From: Vespa crabro
Lineage: Eukaryota; Arthropoda; Insecta; Hymenoptera; Vespidae
DNA: 64,000 nucleotides
Reading direction: 5' to 3'
Assembly (NCBI RefSeq): GCF_910589235.1
Contig: NC_060963.1
Coordinates: 7,417,501-7,481,500, forward strand
Of this stretch, positions 1 to 13,358 are shown piece after piece (within the stretch, counting starts at the first letter, position 1; each line of letters starts with the position of its first letter). Under the pieces are notes generated by a model that saw only the letters and a program-made list of their open reading frames with translations, had not been told where the DNA came from and did not search any database. The position numbers and the translations under genes are program-made.

Positions 1-424
1 CGGCGGATTTTGTCGGCACCCGCCAAGCACGTTCGAAAATGCGCGAGCAAAAGACACAATGAACAACCAGTGACGACACGACTGCAACTATACGAGACCT
101 GTACCTGTATATATTAACATTACTATAAATTATTCTATAATTTAAAATGAGGTAATATTTAAGGAGGTCTAATTTATGAATACCTTTATATACGATACAT
201 TATATGTACCTCGTCGTAGGTTGCCGATCGGTAGGCTGCGCTTCGTGAATCACGTTCGGAGAGAAAATTCAAAAGAAAAGTAAGAAAAAGAAAAAGGAAA
301 CAAGAAAAAAAAGAATAGAAAAAAAAGTCATTTGCATACTCTCGGCTAATTTCGTAGATCATGCGATCGTGTTTATACGGGTTCTTTTGCGACGCTACGA
401 AACAAGAGATCGAGTTCATTCACG

Positions 425-500
425 AGATCGATCGATCGATCAATCGGTCGGTCGGTCGGTCGGTCGGTCGGTTGGTTGATTGGTCGGTTGGTTGGTCGTC
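425..500. repeat. GATC/CGGT tetranucleotide repeat
   Basis: A short run of GATC units passes into CGGT units and then degenerate TTGG-containing units. It is a simple tandem repeat with no coding meaning. Confidence 0.85.
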
Positions 501-941
501 GGTCCCTTTAAAGGTGAGGAATAAGAACGGTCGCAGAGGAGGTCGGAGAATCCAAGTATGATTTCGCGCACGAGCAACGATCGATCGTCAAGTGGAAATG
601 TCTAGGTATTATCGTTCCTCCTTCGTCGCTTCTCGCTCGATCGTGCACAAACTCTTGGTAATTTATTGCCATAAAGAAACGCACGTGCTTCACGTAACAA
701 ACTAATTATTATTACACCGAGTTCAGCGAACGGATGGGTACGCTTGGTCGTGTCTCTTGGAAAGAAAGTCAGACGCTAAGCTATCGAAGACAAAATTTCA
801 ATCGATCGGTTTATGTCAGTTTAAATAAGTTTTTCATCACCATTTTTAATCTACGATAGAAATCTACTACGTTTTCTTTTTATCGTTCTAACTTTATGCG
901 AATATAACTTTGAATATTATAGTTTAATTAATTTTAAATTT

Positions 942-943
<2 letters not shown>

Positions 944-996
<53 letters not shown>

Positions 997-1010
997 CACA
1001 CACATATATG
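944..1010. repeat. (TA)n microsatellite
   Basis: A nearly pure TA dinucleotide run, ending in a short CA stretch. Confidence 0.9.
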
Positions 1011-2358
1011 ACATATCGTTGTTAATAGGTTTGTAGGTAGAAATATCGTAGATTGTAAGATTTTTTTATCCAATCGACCGTACTAGAGACGCGACAAAAT
1101 CGCTAGTTATTTCATGGAAGGGATGTTACATACGTACATAAGTCGCCCGTATGTACGTACATATGTATGTATGTATTTTATCAAATTATCGAATCCGCTT
1201 AAGTGAATATTAATGAATCATTTCAATGAGAAAAGAAAGCTTAATATCGATTCGAATAAATATATATGTATACATAAATGTATATTTTTTCCTCTTCGAA
1301 TCTTTCGAGTGCAATAACCAGATGAAATGTTTTAACGAAAAAAAAAAAGAAAAAAAAAAAAAAGAAAGGGGAAACAGAATTTTCGTAGCTTATTCGAACT
1401 TGTCTTCCAGCATTTACATAGATAAAAAAAAGTTCGATTATCGGAGCGTATCCATTTAACTATTTCTACATACATACGTATGTATATGTATGATAACTTG
1501 TGTACTCGATAGTGAGAGAAAACATTTTTCGTATTAATTAAATTACTTAAGATCGTTATCGATCGTTCGAGTCGACGTTATCGGATCGTCATAAAAAAAA
1601 GCATTCGTTACGATCAATTTGGGCTCGTTGATAATTTTGACAAATTAATATAACGACAACAGCGACCGCGTGAGTTGTGTTAAAAAAAATCTAGTCAAAG
1701 CTTATGAAATGCGATAAAACACTATATAACAATTCGATTCCCTCTTCTTAAAAGGAATATGGCGTTTTAGAAAAAATTTCTTCGTCGAGTCCAAGCACGG
1801 GAATTTGTTTGATCTTTGAAAGCAATTCGTGTATGATGATGCGTCACAGTGATTCAGAGTAAAAAGAAAAGAAAGAAAAAGAAAGAGAAAAAAAATTTCT
1901 TATGCACAAACAGTACGTATATCCTTGGCCTATCTAATATACGCATTTATATCAAAGGAAATATGTATACTTTGAGAAAATATACCAACAGATTCTGAAC
2001 TTCCGTCATTCAAATTATGTAGTGTTACCAAATGACGCCGATTAATTATTATATATTTAAGAATAATAATATTCTCATCCTAATTGATTCGCACAAAAGC
2101 AAACTAAGTGATCGATCGTTTATCCTGAAAGACAAAGAAATAGACATTTTGTCCTAGGAAATCGCCACTCCTTACCATAATCTATAATCTATTATCGTGG
2201 TCACCTTTATCTGTATTTTACAATCTTCCATCAATTTTTATAGGCAACACCACACTTTGTACTTCCACTAATTTTAAGAAAGCGTCAATTTTTGTCGACG
2301 TAGAAATCACCGTAAGCGCAGCCTACCGCGATATACGAATACACAACATACGTATATA

Positions 2359-2410
2359 GTATGTATGTATGTATGTATGTATGTATGTATGTATGTATGT
2401 ATGTATGAAT
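2359..2410. repeat. (ATGT)n tetranucleotide repeat
   Basis: About twelve ATGT units in tandem, with degenerate copies of the same motif continuing downstream. Confidence 0.9.
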
Positions 2411-2621
2411 GTATGTACATTTACGTACATATGTCTTTACCGATCGATGATTAGGAAACTCGTATCGTTTGACGGATATTAAAGAAAAGGAACAACTTTG
2501 TAAGAGTGCTAAGAAAGAAGGAACGAACGTGTTTTTGAATCATCGATTTGTAATGATTATACTTAACGACGTATCACAGACTGATATACGCACGGCTCTC
2601 ACGCGTCTAAAGAGTTCTAAA

Positions 2622-2866
<245 letters not shown>

Positions 2867-3149
2867 ATTAATTATAATAAAAGAAAAGAAGGCCAGGTAA
2901 AAGTGCGAAACGATTTCAGATCGAGGGTAACGAAAGAGTGATTCCAGATATGTAAGCACAAAGCGTTAAGAACGTTATTCCGAATGCTAGCTTTCTCAAC
3001 ATGCATCATATATGTATTATGTATTTAGTTGTTAAGAGAGGCGATTGGAAAGAAAATCTCGCACACACAAAAGAAACAGAAAAAGAAAAAGACACAACGT
3101 TCGGTCCGGAAAGTTCATTTCGTTCATTTGAAATATCTACGAATTATTT

Positions 3150-3154
<5 letters not shown>

Positions 3155-3202
<48 letters not shown>
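3155..3202. repeat. (TA)n microsatellite
   Basis: A pure TA dinucleotide run of about 48 bp. Confidence 0.9.
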
Positions 3203-3204
<2 letters not shown>

Positions 3205-4816
3205 AGAATTTTACACTAACATGAGTTCACACAAAAAGAAAGAAAGAAAGAAACCAAAAAGAAAAAAAGAAGAATAGATAAATAAAAGTTCCTCCGTGAA
3301 CGTTTCTTCCAAATAAACGCTAATCCGAACAAAGCCAATCGAAAAACATATAAAGCCTTGAAATATTCATTAAACATGCTGATACGTTATATGTGACAGG
3401 CAACGTGGGTGACTCAGGCATTCCATTTAAAACATTTCTTATTTATAGAAACTTGTACATATAGTGCACGCTATACCAATTAATTATTTATGCAAAGTGT
3501 ACAAAACTTGGGTAGCTTATGAAGGCGTTATGGAAAAATTCGTCTACGTATGCATAGTGCTTGACCAACGCGATATTGAAATAAAAACAGAGAAAGAAAG
3601 GGAGACAAAAAGAGAGAGAAAGAAAGAGAGGGATGAAGAGAGAGGGAGAGAAAGAGAGTTATTTTTGAAAAGTCGACAAAGTTTCGACGATAAATATTTT
3701 TGACGAATTCTTTGTTCATCGCTTCATTATCGGTACACGCTTCGTGCGACACTTCACAAGGATATATCTACTCGATATTATTACCGTAGATCAAGAAGTA
3801 TTTTTGCTACGTTCGTAATCTTTACATGCATGCGTACATCCGAACGATATAAGGTTTCCAGAAACGCTCTTATAAGAAAGGTATTATTCCATATCGATTC
3901 TTGATTTCCCGCTTTGCCTGTAATAAGCGCACTATAAATATTATAAACGGATTTAAGAGAAACCTAGTATTTTAGGTTTAAACAGCGAAATGAAATGAAA
4001 TATAAGAAAAAAAGAGGGATGATATCAATAGAAAAGTTGTAAAAGAGTAGGAATGAAATGAAAGAAAAAGAAAGAAAGAGAGAAAGAAAGAGAGAGAGAG
4101 AGAGAGAGAAATGAATAGATAAATAGATAGGTACATAGATAGATAGATAGAGAGGAGGAAAAAGAGGAAAAGAGAGAACCGTGTAAATATGCTGAAAGTA
4201 GTAAAATATCGAAAGAAAGCGAGAGACTAAACGCCTCGGCAACAAACAAGCAATATTTAGTTCTTATCATCTCTCAATAAAATAAAGAATAAACTCCAAC
4301 CGTATTTGTACACGCGTGTACAACTCTCGTACGTATATTTAAACGACTATAAATTAAAAGTTAATTATCCTTACACTTCGTATATAGTAAATTGTTACGC
4401 ATTTATTATCATTACAATTATTGAATAGGTAATGCTCAATTAGCATTTGTTTCTTAAAATAAAAAATAAATATATGGCTGTTGGATATTTACATGAACAT
4501 GTCACTACCTTTTTGATACCTAAATAAATACATATATATCCTCCTATATTCTTTTCAAAAGAAAAAAAGAAGTAACAAATATGGATCGAAAAAAGATGAT
4601 TAATTAATATTAAAAGAAATGAAAATTTTATATGTAAAAAGGTTACTCCAAATACCGACACAACGGTGATGAATGCTTTTAAATGTTTTATTGTAAATTG
4701 ACCTACACAATCACCATATCTTGGCTCATTTTCGTTACATTATTGTTATTATAAATAAGAAAATGTTACGAGAGCCGTATCATTCAATTCATACAATCTA
4801 TTCACATATAACATCA

Positions 4817-4817
4817 T

Positions 4818-4872
<55 letters not shown>

Positions 4873-4890
4873 TTTTATTTTATTTTATTT
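4817..4890. repeat. (TTTA)n repeat
   Basis: Tandem TTTA units over about 60 bp, then TTTTA units. This produces a spurious Phe/Ile/Tyr/Leu open frame. Confidence 0.9.
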
Positions 4891-5166
4891 TTTAACGCTA
4901 TTTCGTTCGAGAACATAAAAAAAATCGCTTTTTAATCCTGGGAGACGTTGCTTAAATTCTTCAAAATTTCTTTCTTCCACGACAAAAACTTATTTTGCAT
5001 GTAAGCAGAATTGTCACTCGCGAATTATTTAAGAAAAAGACTATCTAACTTATATATAACTTTTACACGCACTCGTCCTCCCGCACAAGGAGTAAACAAG
5101 ACTTTCATGTATACATCGAAGATGGTATACATTCCTATAGTAATTAGAAAAATAATACAATTTTGT

Positions 5167-5172
5167 TTTATT
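5167..5172 (-). terminator. candidate poly(A) signal of the FAM76 gene
   Basis: AATAAA on the minus strand, about 460 bp past the FAM76 stop codon. It is one possible signal and the real 3' end is unknown. Confidence 0.3.
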
Positions 5173-5627
5173 AATGGAAACAATTAACTATTCGTAATGT
5201 ACCACATGATTTATGAAGTTATGGGCATTCGAGTATGTTGTTGCAGCTAACGAAGTTCCTGCAAACAGTTTAGAAAATCTAACGTGGTATTCGTATTGTT
5301 ATCTTGTCGATTTGAAATCAGTTATACCGTTTGAAAAATCAATAAATCATGCAAAGAAAAAAAAGATTACGAACACTCCGATTATTAATCCGAAATATTA
5401 ATTTATATTAGTTATTTAACAATTGCCAACATGAATAACAAACGCAACAAATTATATAAAGAATGAAAAATAATACAATTAATCGTGAGATATCTTTATA
5501 CTTTGATCATTATTTATAGTTAATACGTAACATACATAATGTCGCTCTATTCGATCGAATCAATTAACCTTGCAATTGCAATCAAGTCGGTAAGTGTATT
5601 AGACAATAGATACAATCTCCTACCTTA

Positions 5628-7966
5628 TCAAGGTACAGGGCTGTCTGTTCCACTTCCACTGTTGGTCCCAGCTTCAGTCTTAGTAGCAGCTACTCTGTCA
5701 CCTCGTTTGGATGTCTTCGATAACGATGCAACTTCTTTTAATAAACTGGATATCTTATGTTGCATATTAGATATTTTAGCTTCGTATTCTTTTTCAGTTG
5801 CTTTCATTTTATTACGTAGTTCTGTCTCGGATGTAAAATTTTTTGCCTTTAATTCCGTTATCTGCGTTTAACAAAAAGTCAAATTTATATATAACACGTG
5901 ACTGTGATTAATTAATAAATAGAGAAGCTGTAAATGGTAATAAATTTATATAGACCTGTCTGTCTTTAGCTAAGAGTTGTCCATCTTTGATACTGATTTG
6001 TTTCTGAAGATGAGCTATTTTCTCTTTGAGTTGTGTAACTGCGACCACATGATCCGAACTGTTTGGATCGTGGGGATCATGTACACCGGCCATTCGTGCC
6101 GCTTTAACCGGAGTAGGGCCATTCGTATCCCCTCCTTCCGATTGTGGTGGTAGCTTTGTGACATCAACTCTGTGTGGCCTCTTATTGTGACCTTTTAATC
6201 TATAACAAATAAATCAAGTCAAATAAGAAATTTATATTGAAAATGTAATAAATCGAATTTCTCTGTACTGAATATATCTTACACGCGACAAAAATTTAAA
6301 TCTTGGCCAAGATTTCAAAAATTACTATGCATAATGTTAGCTTGTGACATTAGGTATTTGAATAATTACTTTTGTTCTTTGTGTTTAGCGGCCCGTTGTT
6401 GAGCCAGTTTCATATGTGCTCTCCTCTCTGCATCTGACTGTTTTGTCTTAGCCAAAGCCCGCTTATATGACAGAGTACATAGCCAACATAACAATTTGCC
6501 GTCAACCTAAAAACAAAAATACCATGGTAACTAGCAGTAGCGTTACTGCGACTTTAATGTATTACCATATACCAACAAGAGAGAGGTCTTAGCTGTAGAA
6601 ACTACACTTGATGTTTATTCGTTCTCTAAAAAAAGAAAAGAATTTGTGACAGGAAGTTATACACACTGATCCGATAAAGATATACGAATCAAAAGAGAAC
6701 AGTGTGCACAGCTACCCTCCGTTATGCAGGAACACAGGAAATATGGAAATCTAAGAAACTCTGCATGAAAAATATCTGTATAGACACTTGTAAATGTATA
6801 ATAACATGCAATACCAATTTTATAGTTGAAAATTTCTTGTGTTCCAAAAAAGTGCACAAAGCATAGAGGAAAGACAAAGCATTAAATATATTCAAAATAC
6901 ATTGTAATCAATTTAGGACTCTTTATATGTATGTAAGTTAATACATGCAAGATAAATGTTATTAATAATATATTGCTTTATAGAAAATGATCTGAAAAGA
7001 ATATATTTGCACATAAGAATATATAAAAACTAAAATTGATAACACGTTCTTAATACAAGTTAAACATATACGTCAGCATTATGTTAATACAAAAAATGTC
7101 GCAAGTAATAGCGATAGTATCTGAACAGCTGAAGATGTCTCCTTCGCTGTGATAAAGTATAATCTTTTAAAAAAATTAAATAACCTTTTACCTTTTTATC
7201 TTCATCCTGTCTGTCAAAGGCACACTTTTGTTTGCATTGCTCGCAAGTGACTGGAGGACCATAACGTTTTTCAGAGTTAGTACACCGTTGACACTTACTG
7301 CCAATAAATGCAGCAATTGTGTTGCAATATTCACACGCTGATGGTTTTCCATATGACTTGACATTTTGTTCACACTTTTTACATATGGTACTTGTATTTC
7401 CTTTTCTATATAAATAAATAGAACAATAATTTGTAAGTATAATTCTTATATAGAATAACTATATCTACATCTATCAAAACATTGCTTTGCTTCTATACTT
7501 ACATCGTCTGTTGGAATTCCGATCTACAGTATGTGCATTTCACAACAGGGAATGCGCCTCTACATTCCTAAAGCAATAAAAAATAAAACTTAACTTCTAA
7601 TAAGCTATTCAACAAAGATCAATTTGATTTCTAAAACTTTTTATAATAGATTTATCGATCCAATATTATTTGTAAATTATCTTGAATAATAGAAAAATTT
7701 TCAAAACTAAAGTAGACGACCAATCACGCATTAAACGGACAATGATATTAAATGTTCTAATATTAGCAATCCGTTTCTACGAAACGAAAGAGACGCTTCG
7801 AAACGTCCCGCTGAAGTACGAAATCTCGCGCATAAATTCTTATAAACGAATTATAATCGAAAAAATATACCTTGCATAATTGTTGTCCTGGTGAAAGCTC
7901 CTCGAAAGGATGCCTGGAGAAACATCTTGAGCACGCAAAAAGTGCCTGCACATTGTTCGTGCTCAT
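5628..7966 (-). CDS. FAM76: FAM76A/B family protein
   Basis: Six coding exons on the minus strand: 7966-7871, 7567-7503, 7405-7192, 6506-6370, 6199-5956 and 5861-5628. All junctions are GT-AG with matching phase, giving 329 residues, close to vertebrate FAM76 (about 310-340). Seen in the sequence: a Cys-rich N-terminal half with many CxxC pairs, for example ALFACSRCF, CTYCR, TICKKCEQN, CEYCN, CQRCTNSEKRYGPP and LLCWLC, followed by a basic linker and a C-terminal coiled coil (VTQLKEKIAHLQKQI onward). The Cys pairs suggest zinc binding. FAM76B is known as a nuclear-speckle protein in mammals, but its molecular activity is poorly defined. I chose the Met at 7966 because MSTNNVQALFACSRC matches the family N-terminus; an in-frame Met at 8005 is an alternative. 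The gene is head-to-head with the enoyl-CoA isomerase gene. Confidence 0.93.
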
Positions 7967-8614
7967 TCTCAAACAGCGAATCGTGTTTGCCCTTGCAGCT
8001 TCCAAATCGTAACGTCACGAACGATAAAACCAATTTCGAAAGGCGATCGAAAACGATGTTAACCGCGCTTCAATGCGTCTTCACAATTGTTTTCAACAAA
8101 AAAAAAAAAAAAACGTAAATATCGCAACGTAGATATGCCGTGCTCTGTTTTCTTACATGTTTTATTAAATTGTTCACGTAAGACGCTGACTTCTACAAGC
8201 ATAACCACCTTACTCTTTTGCACTTGTTCCAACCGGTTGTTGATTTCATGCAGCCATCTGTACATCTAAACGAGAAACAGAAATTCGTACCGAAATTCAG
8301 GACGAACAAAGCGCTAACTATTAATCAATTTCAAAAATTTATAATTTATTTTTATAATTTTTTTCCAACACAAATTTTGCTCTTATGTTAGAAAAATATA
8401 AATGGCAAAAAGCAGGATTTTTCTTGCGTAAAATATTACTTTTCGAAATGATTTAAAGTAGTTTTTTTTTTTTAAATTCTATTTAGTAATATTTTTTGGA
8501 TGAATACTGGCGCTTGTAATAGATCTATATTTGTATATATACAAAAATATTTTTTTTGATCTAGAGATAAAGTGATGACTTCATTGTAATGATATTGACA
8601 TAAATGCAATAAAC
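7967..8614. promoter_or_regulatory. divergent intergenic region between FAM76 and the isomerase gene
   Basis: A 648-bp gap separates the two start codons, which point away from each other. It must hold both 5' UTRs and probably a shared or back-to-back promoter. I see no TATA box at a meaningful distance. A run of 16 A residues lies at 8098-8113. The orphan exon candidate on the minus strand is inside this gap. Confidence 0.5.
8157..8265 (-). CDS. possible orphan coding exon, unrecognised
   Basis: On the minus strand an acceptor (TTTCTCGTTTAG at 8277-8266) is followed by a 36-codon open frame beginning MYRWLHEINNRLEQVQ and then a good donor (T|GTAAGA at 8156). The peptide is amphipathic and charged with a coiled-coil look, which is unlike random AT-rich translation. 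Beyond the donor the frame runs into a poly-T stretch encoding poly-Phe, so it is probably spliced there if real. I do not recognise the family and cannot find partner exons. It lies in the 648-bp gap between the FAM76 and isomerase start codons, so it may be an unrecognised small gene, a pseudogene remnant, or chance. Confidence 0.3.
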
Positions 8615-9902
8615 ATGGAAGAACATATTCTAAAAGTTAATTTAGAGAATGGAATTCAAAAGATCATACTTAATAGACCTAAGAAAAAAAATGCTTTATC
8701 AATAAAGGTAACGTGTTTTTAACATTAATTAAAATATTAGTATATATTTCTTTATAATTCCGTTTTGCTGATATTATAAAAAAAAAACATTTATATATAT
8801 TATTATACAGATGTACCAGGAAATAGAAAATATTTTAAATGATTCTTCAAAAAACGATAGCATACATATAGTTGTCTTAACTGGAGCAGGAGATTTTTTT
8901 ACTAGTGGAAATGATATTAATATGTTATATTCAATTGAAAATTTCATAAGTTTTAAGTAAATATAATTTTACTTATAAATTACATTAATATTTTATATAA
9001 GTATATATTTAACATAATAATAAGTTTATAAATTTGAATTCTTACAGAAATTTTATTGATGCTCTGATTACCTTTCCTAAACTGTTGATAGCTATTGTAA
9101 ATGGCCCAGCTATTGGTGTTGGAACCACTATGCTTGGACTTTTTGATATAGTATATGCTTCAGAAAAAGTAATTTCATTACAAACTTACACTAAAATTAT
9201 TTTGTTTAATCAGCTGTTAGACTGATATTTCGTCTCTGAATCATTATGTGTGATAATTAAGAAGCAATATATAAATCTTTTACTAAAGTTTAATTTTTTA
9301 TATTTTTAAGGCATATTTCTATACACCTTTTACTAAATTAGGTCTAATAGCTGAAAGCTGTTCTTCATATACATTTCCAAAAATAATGGGACCAAGTAAG
9401 GTAATGGTGTAACATATATTTATAAATTTATATATTAATATAATCAGAAATCTTTATTTTTTTCATGTAAATATTTTATTAAATAAACTCATTCTCTAAC
9501 AAAATATATTGAAAAATTTTTACTTTTAAGGCTGGCGATATGTTATATCTTGGTTATAAAATGAATGCTAAAGAAGCCAAAGAATATCATTTAGTAGGAA
9601 CAATATATAAAGATGTAGAAGAAGTATGGGTATATCTAAGAAAACTGAGTCAACTTTCTATAAAGGTATATATATTTCAATTTCACAATTTTAATATTTT
9701 ATTTACCATTTATACTGATTAAATAATTATTAAAATCAAACTCTAGTCTATAATGGCCATCAAATATTTAGTACAAAAATGGAATAAACAAACTTTGTTG
9801 GAAGTAAATAAGACAGAAGTGGAAGAACTTAAGAAAATATGTGAATCAGAGGAAGTTATTAATAGATTATTAAATTTTATATCAAATAAGAATAAATTAT
9901 AA
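8615..9902 (+). CDS. ECI2: enoyl-CoA delta isomerase, crotonase family (ECI2-like)
   Basis: Six exons: 8615-8707, 8811-8956, 9048-9168, 9311-9400, 9531-9665 and 9747-9902, all GT-AG and in phase, encoding 246 residues. Enzymes of this family move cis/trans double bonds between C3 and C2 of enoyl-CoA esters so that unsaturated fatty acids can enter beta-oxidation. Family marks seen: FFTSGNDI and NGPAIGVG, which form the oxyanion-hole region, and ESCSSYTFPKIMG, where Glu135 aligns with the catalytic glutamate of the ECI group. The acyl-CoA-binding domain found at the N-terminus of mammalian ECI2 is absent. The chain ends in NKL, a weak match to the peroxisomal PTS1 consensus; no clear mitochondrial presequence is visible. 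The 3' end converges on RAD54B 396 bp away. Confidence 0.93.
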
Positions 9903-10298
9903 TTTCTAATTTTCATTAATGTTCAATTTAAAAATCATTATAATATATTATATAGTTTTGATTATACTATATTTTATTTTATTATCAAAGAACTTCTAAA
10001 TTGATTTATATTTTTAAGTTATAGAGTTTTTAAATATGAATGAAATATGTTTAGATACTTGTTTTAACATAAGCTCCTAAAAAAAAGATATTAATTATAT
10101 TAAATTATATATTATTATATATTATGATTATATATTATGATTAATTAGATTAAAATATATATTATGCCCTAAATATATTATCATGGTGATAACTACTTAT
10201 CATATTATAATATAAAACTAATTAACGATGATACATATATGTAAACAAATGTAATATTTTTTAAATAATAATACTTTCATTAATATCTTGTAATTCTG
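9903..10298. other. 396-bp convergent intergenic gap
   Basis: AT-rich sequence between the stop codons of the isomerase gene (+) and RAD54B (-). It must hold both 3' UTRs, which may overlap. No coding exon is seen. Confidence 0.6.
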
Positions 10299-13200
10299 TT
10301 ATCTTACTTGCATCATATCGTCCTCAAATGGTTTCCTATAATGTTGCCAATCAAGAAGTTGATTAATAGTTAAATTTTTTTGAGATTGCTCTTTTTTTAT
10401 AATATTTTTTGTATACTCTTTTCTGTTTGTATCCTCACATTCATCTGATAATTCATTGAGATTTACTTGATCGCCACATATACAATTCATCAAATCATGT
10501 GTCAAAGAATCTGTGTTTAATGTTAAAGTGAAAAGATCCTACAAACAATATGTTGATAAGAAAATCATTTTCATGACAATTATTAAATTGGATGGATATT
10601 GTAAACGACTGTAATTTACCTTTAATTCACTGGATGATAGTTTCAAAGAAGAAAGATTATTTGCATCAATAACAACTTCACTTAAATTTGTTTTACTAAT
10701 TTGACGTTGATATATTTTTTCTTCAATCGTGCCTGACATTAGTAATCTATTAATTGTATAATGAAGAATTTATATTATTAGTATTTTTATTAATGGATTG
10801 ATGATGATAATTACTAATTTTTAAATTACTGAAATAACAAGTTGTGCATTATAATTGTAACATACCTATAGATATAAACACTCTTTTTTTGACCATGTCT
10901 CCATATTCTCGCCATAGCTTGAGCATCTGACGCAGGATTCCAATCTGAATCAAATAATACCAGTCTAGATGCTCCTGGTAAATTCAATCCGACACCACCT
11001 GCCTTAGCACTTAATAAGAATATTTCTGTAATTATAATCATGTAACTTTATAAAAAAAAAGATATAGCATAATGGCAATACATATGTTTACTTACTACTA
11101 TCATCAGTTTTGGAATTGAATTGTTCTATAATTTTCATTCTTGCTACATTTTGTGTACTACCATCGAGTCTGCAATATTTCAGTCCTTCGGCATTACAAA
11201 TAGATTCGAAAAAATCAAGTGTTTGTGTGTAATAAGAAACGAGTACTATTTTTTCATCAGTTTTTTTTAAGTTTCTCATTAAACATCGAACGATCGTTAT
11301 TTTACCGCAATATTCTGTTTCATTACCATTCGAAGCATTATCATTTTTTATTAATTGCAAAAATGCTGAATTATTATTTAAAAAGTTATCTTTATCCTTT
11401 GTAAATAAAACTGGATGATTACAAATCTTTTTAAGAGCTGTTATAATTGTTAAATGTGTAGCTTTTTTCTCCGATATAGTATTGTCAAACCAAGTATCTA
11501 CCACAAGGGAATACAAGTTTTTTTGTTTTTCTGATAAATGGCAAAATATAACCATTTCATGCTTGCGCGGTAAATATTTACTAATTATTTCTTGGGTTCG
11601 TCTTAAGATAAAAGGATTAGTTGCATCACGCAATTCTTTAGCTCGTTCATTTCCTAAAGATTGAGCATCATCCGATGCATATGGACATTGAGAAGTAATG
11701 ATAGGATCTTCATAATAACGTTTATATTCGGTACAACTACCTAAAATAATAGGATTTACAAAATTGACGAGCGTATAAAATTCCTGTAAATCATTCTGTA
11801 TAGGTGTGCCTGATAAAAGAATTCTTCTTTTACAATCAATTTCTTGTAAAAGCTGTGAAACATAAAATTTATTTATTAAATATAATCACATGTGAACTTA
11901 CTTGTTAAAAAAAATAATCCAATAAAATAAAACAATACTATTACCTTGGCTGCCTGTATGTTACTATTTTTCAATCTATGTCCTTCATCGCATATTATTA
12001 AATCAAAATTTATTTCTTTGATTTCTTCATAAGTTCTAACAAGCATTTCATAACTAATAATTAGTACTTGTGATCTTGGTTGTCTTTTAAAATTTTGTGG
12101 CTTATTCTTACTATCAGCAACAAAAGGAAAAATCCTATGAGAGCCCAACCAATGAATAAATTCTTTTTTCCAATTATTACACAAACTGCTAGGAGTCACA
12201 ATAAGTACACGTTTTAATATTGGTTTACCAAATGGTCCTTTTTTTAAGAGTGTCCATATCAATGTTATACATTGTAATGTTTTTCCAAGACCCATTTCAT
12301 CTGCTAAAATAGCACCAAAATTATTTTCGATTTTAATTCCCATGATACATTCATAAAGAAAAATAACTCCATCTCGTTGATGAGGTCTAAGTACATTTGT
12401 CAGACAAGCATCTACAGACACTTGTTGTTCAGTTTCTGGACTAATATTATCAGTAACATTTATTTTAGTACAAAAACTTGGCATTATCAATGCTTCAGAA
12501 GTTAATTCAGAGCCTATAATATAACATTGATAAACTGTAAAATAATGGAATGAAATATTTGTCCATAAATATTTTTAACTTAAAAATTTCATACTCTTTT
12601 TAAGTGAAACTGCTAATAAACATGAACCAACATTGGAAGTTTTAAGTCTCTTTCTTGGTGGTTCTTTGTCTTCTATACTTTGGCAAGTATCACCTGTTAA
12701 GTTTACATCATGTGATACCAAGCTAATTATCTAATAATAATTTTAAATTGATTTTAATATTAACGTATTAACTTATTGGTCAAATATATTACAGTATATA
12801 TTTACCTCAACTTCTTTACTGGCAATAAATAATCTAAAACCTTCATTTAAACATTGTGGATTGACTGTTGTTCTGCCAATAATACTACCGTCCAGATTCT
12901 ATTTATTGATAAATAGAAATATACAGAATATTCTTATAATAACCTATTAGATAATACAGTGTCAAACATATTACCTTCAAAACTGCATTTTTTCCAAAAA
13001 CTTCCAAAAATCCATCACTGTCCCATGTTTTATGTTTTTTAGTAGTAACCTTACCAAATACAACGTTAAACATACTAAAATCAATATTAGTTCATATTAT
13101 TAATAAAAAAAAATAGAATTCAAATAGATTAAATAAAGCATACAAAAATATTTACAGTTTATTATTACTTTCTACATATGAACGTTCATTCTTATTTATG

Positions 13201-13358
13201 GCATTCAATTCAGGATTACACTCGAGAATCGCTGAATCATTTTTTACTTCATTGTCAATGATGACCTGTTTTGATTTATCAAAAAAACTTAACACTCTCG
13301 AAGTACTTCTAACAGAATTATTTAAATTATCAAATTCTTCATTGTTTTTGTGTGACAT
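10299..13358 (-). CDS. RAD54B: RAD54B-type SNF2 family DNA translocase
   Basis: Nine exons on the minus strand: 13358-13156, 13074-12975, 12898-12806, 12730-12595, 12513-11945, 11852-11096, 11025-10866, 10746-10620 and 10538-10299. All junctions are GT-AG and in phase, giving 794 residues. The protein is an ATP-driven dsDNA translocase acting with RAD51 in homologous recombination in the nucleus. Seen: an N-terminal region with the KKHKTWDSDGFL element typical of RAD54B; helicase motif I ADEMGLGKT (Lys near 254); motif II DEGH (352-355); motif III LLSGTPIQNDLQEFY; FILRRTQEIISKYLP; motif V SAKAGGVGLNL; motif VI DAQAMARIWRHGQ; and the SNF2 signature GTIEEKIYQRQISK. RAD54B is favoured over RAD54L by RPHQRDGVIFLYECIMG and by the N-terminal element. 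The start could also be the in-frame Met at 13406. The gene is divergent from RpS10. Confidence 0.95.

Noticed and set aside
5539..5871. 110-codon plus-strand open frame
   Set aside because: Antisense shadow of the last FAM76 exon, which has strong family similarity on the minus strand.
10290..10312. A further splice after MMQ in RAD54B, because GTAAGA is a good donor
   Set aside because: The nearest acceptor would make a 20-bp intron, too short; reading through to the TAA two codons later is simpler.
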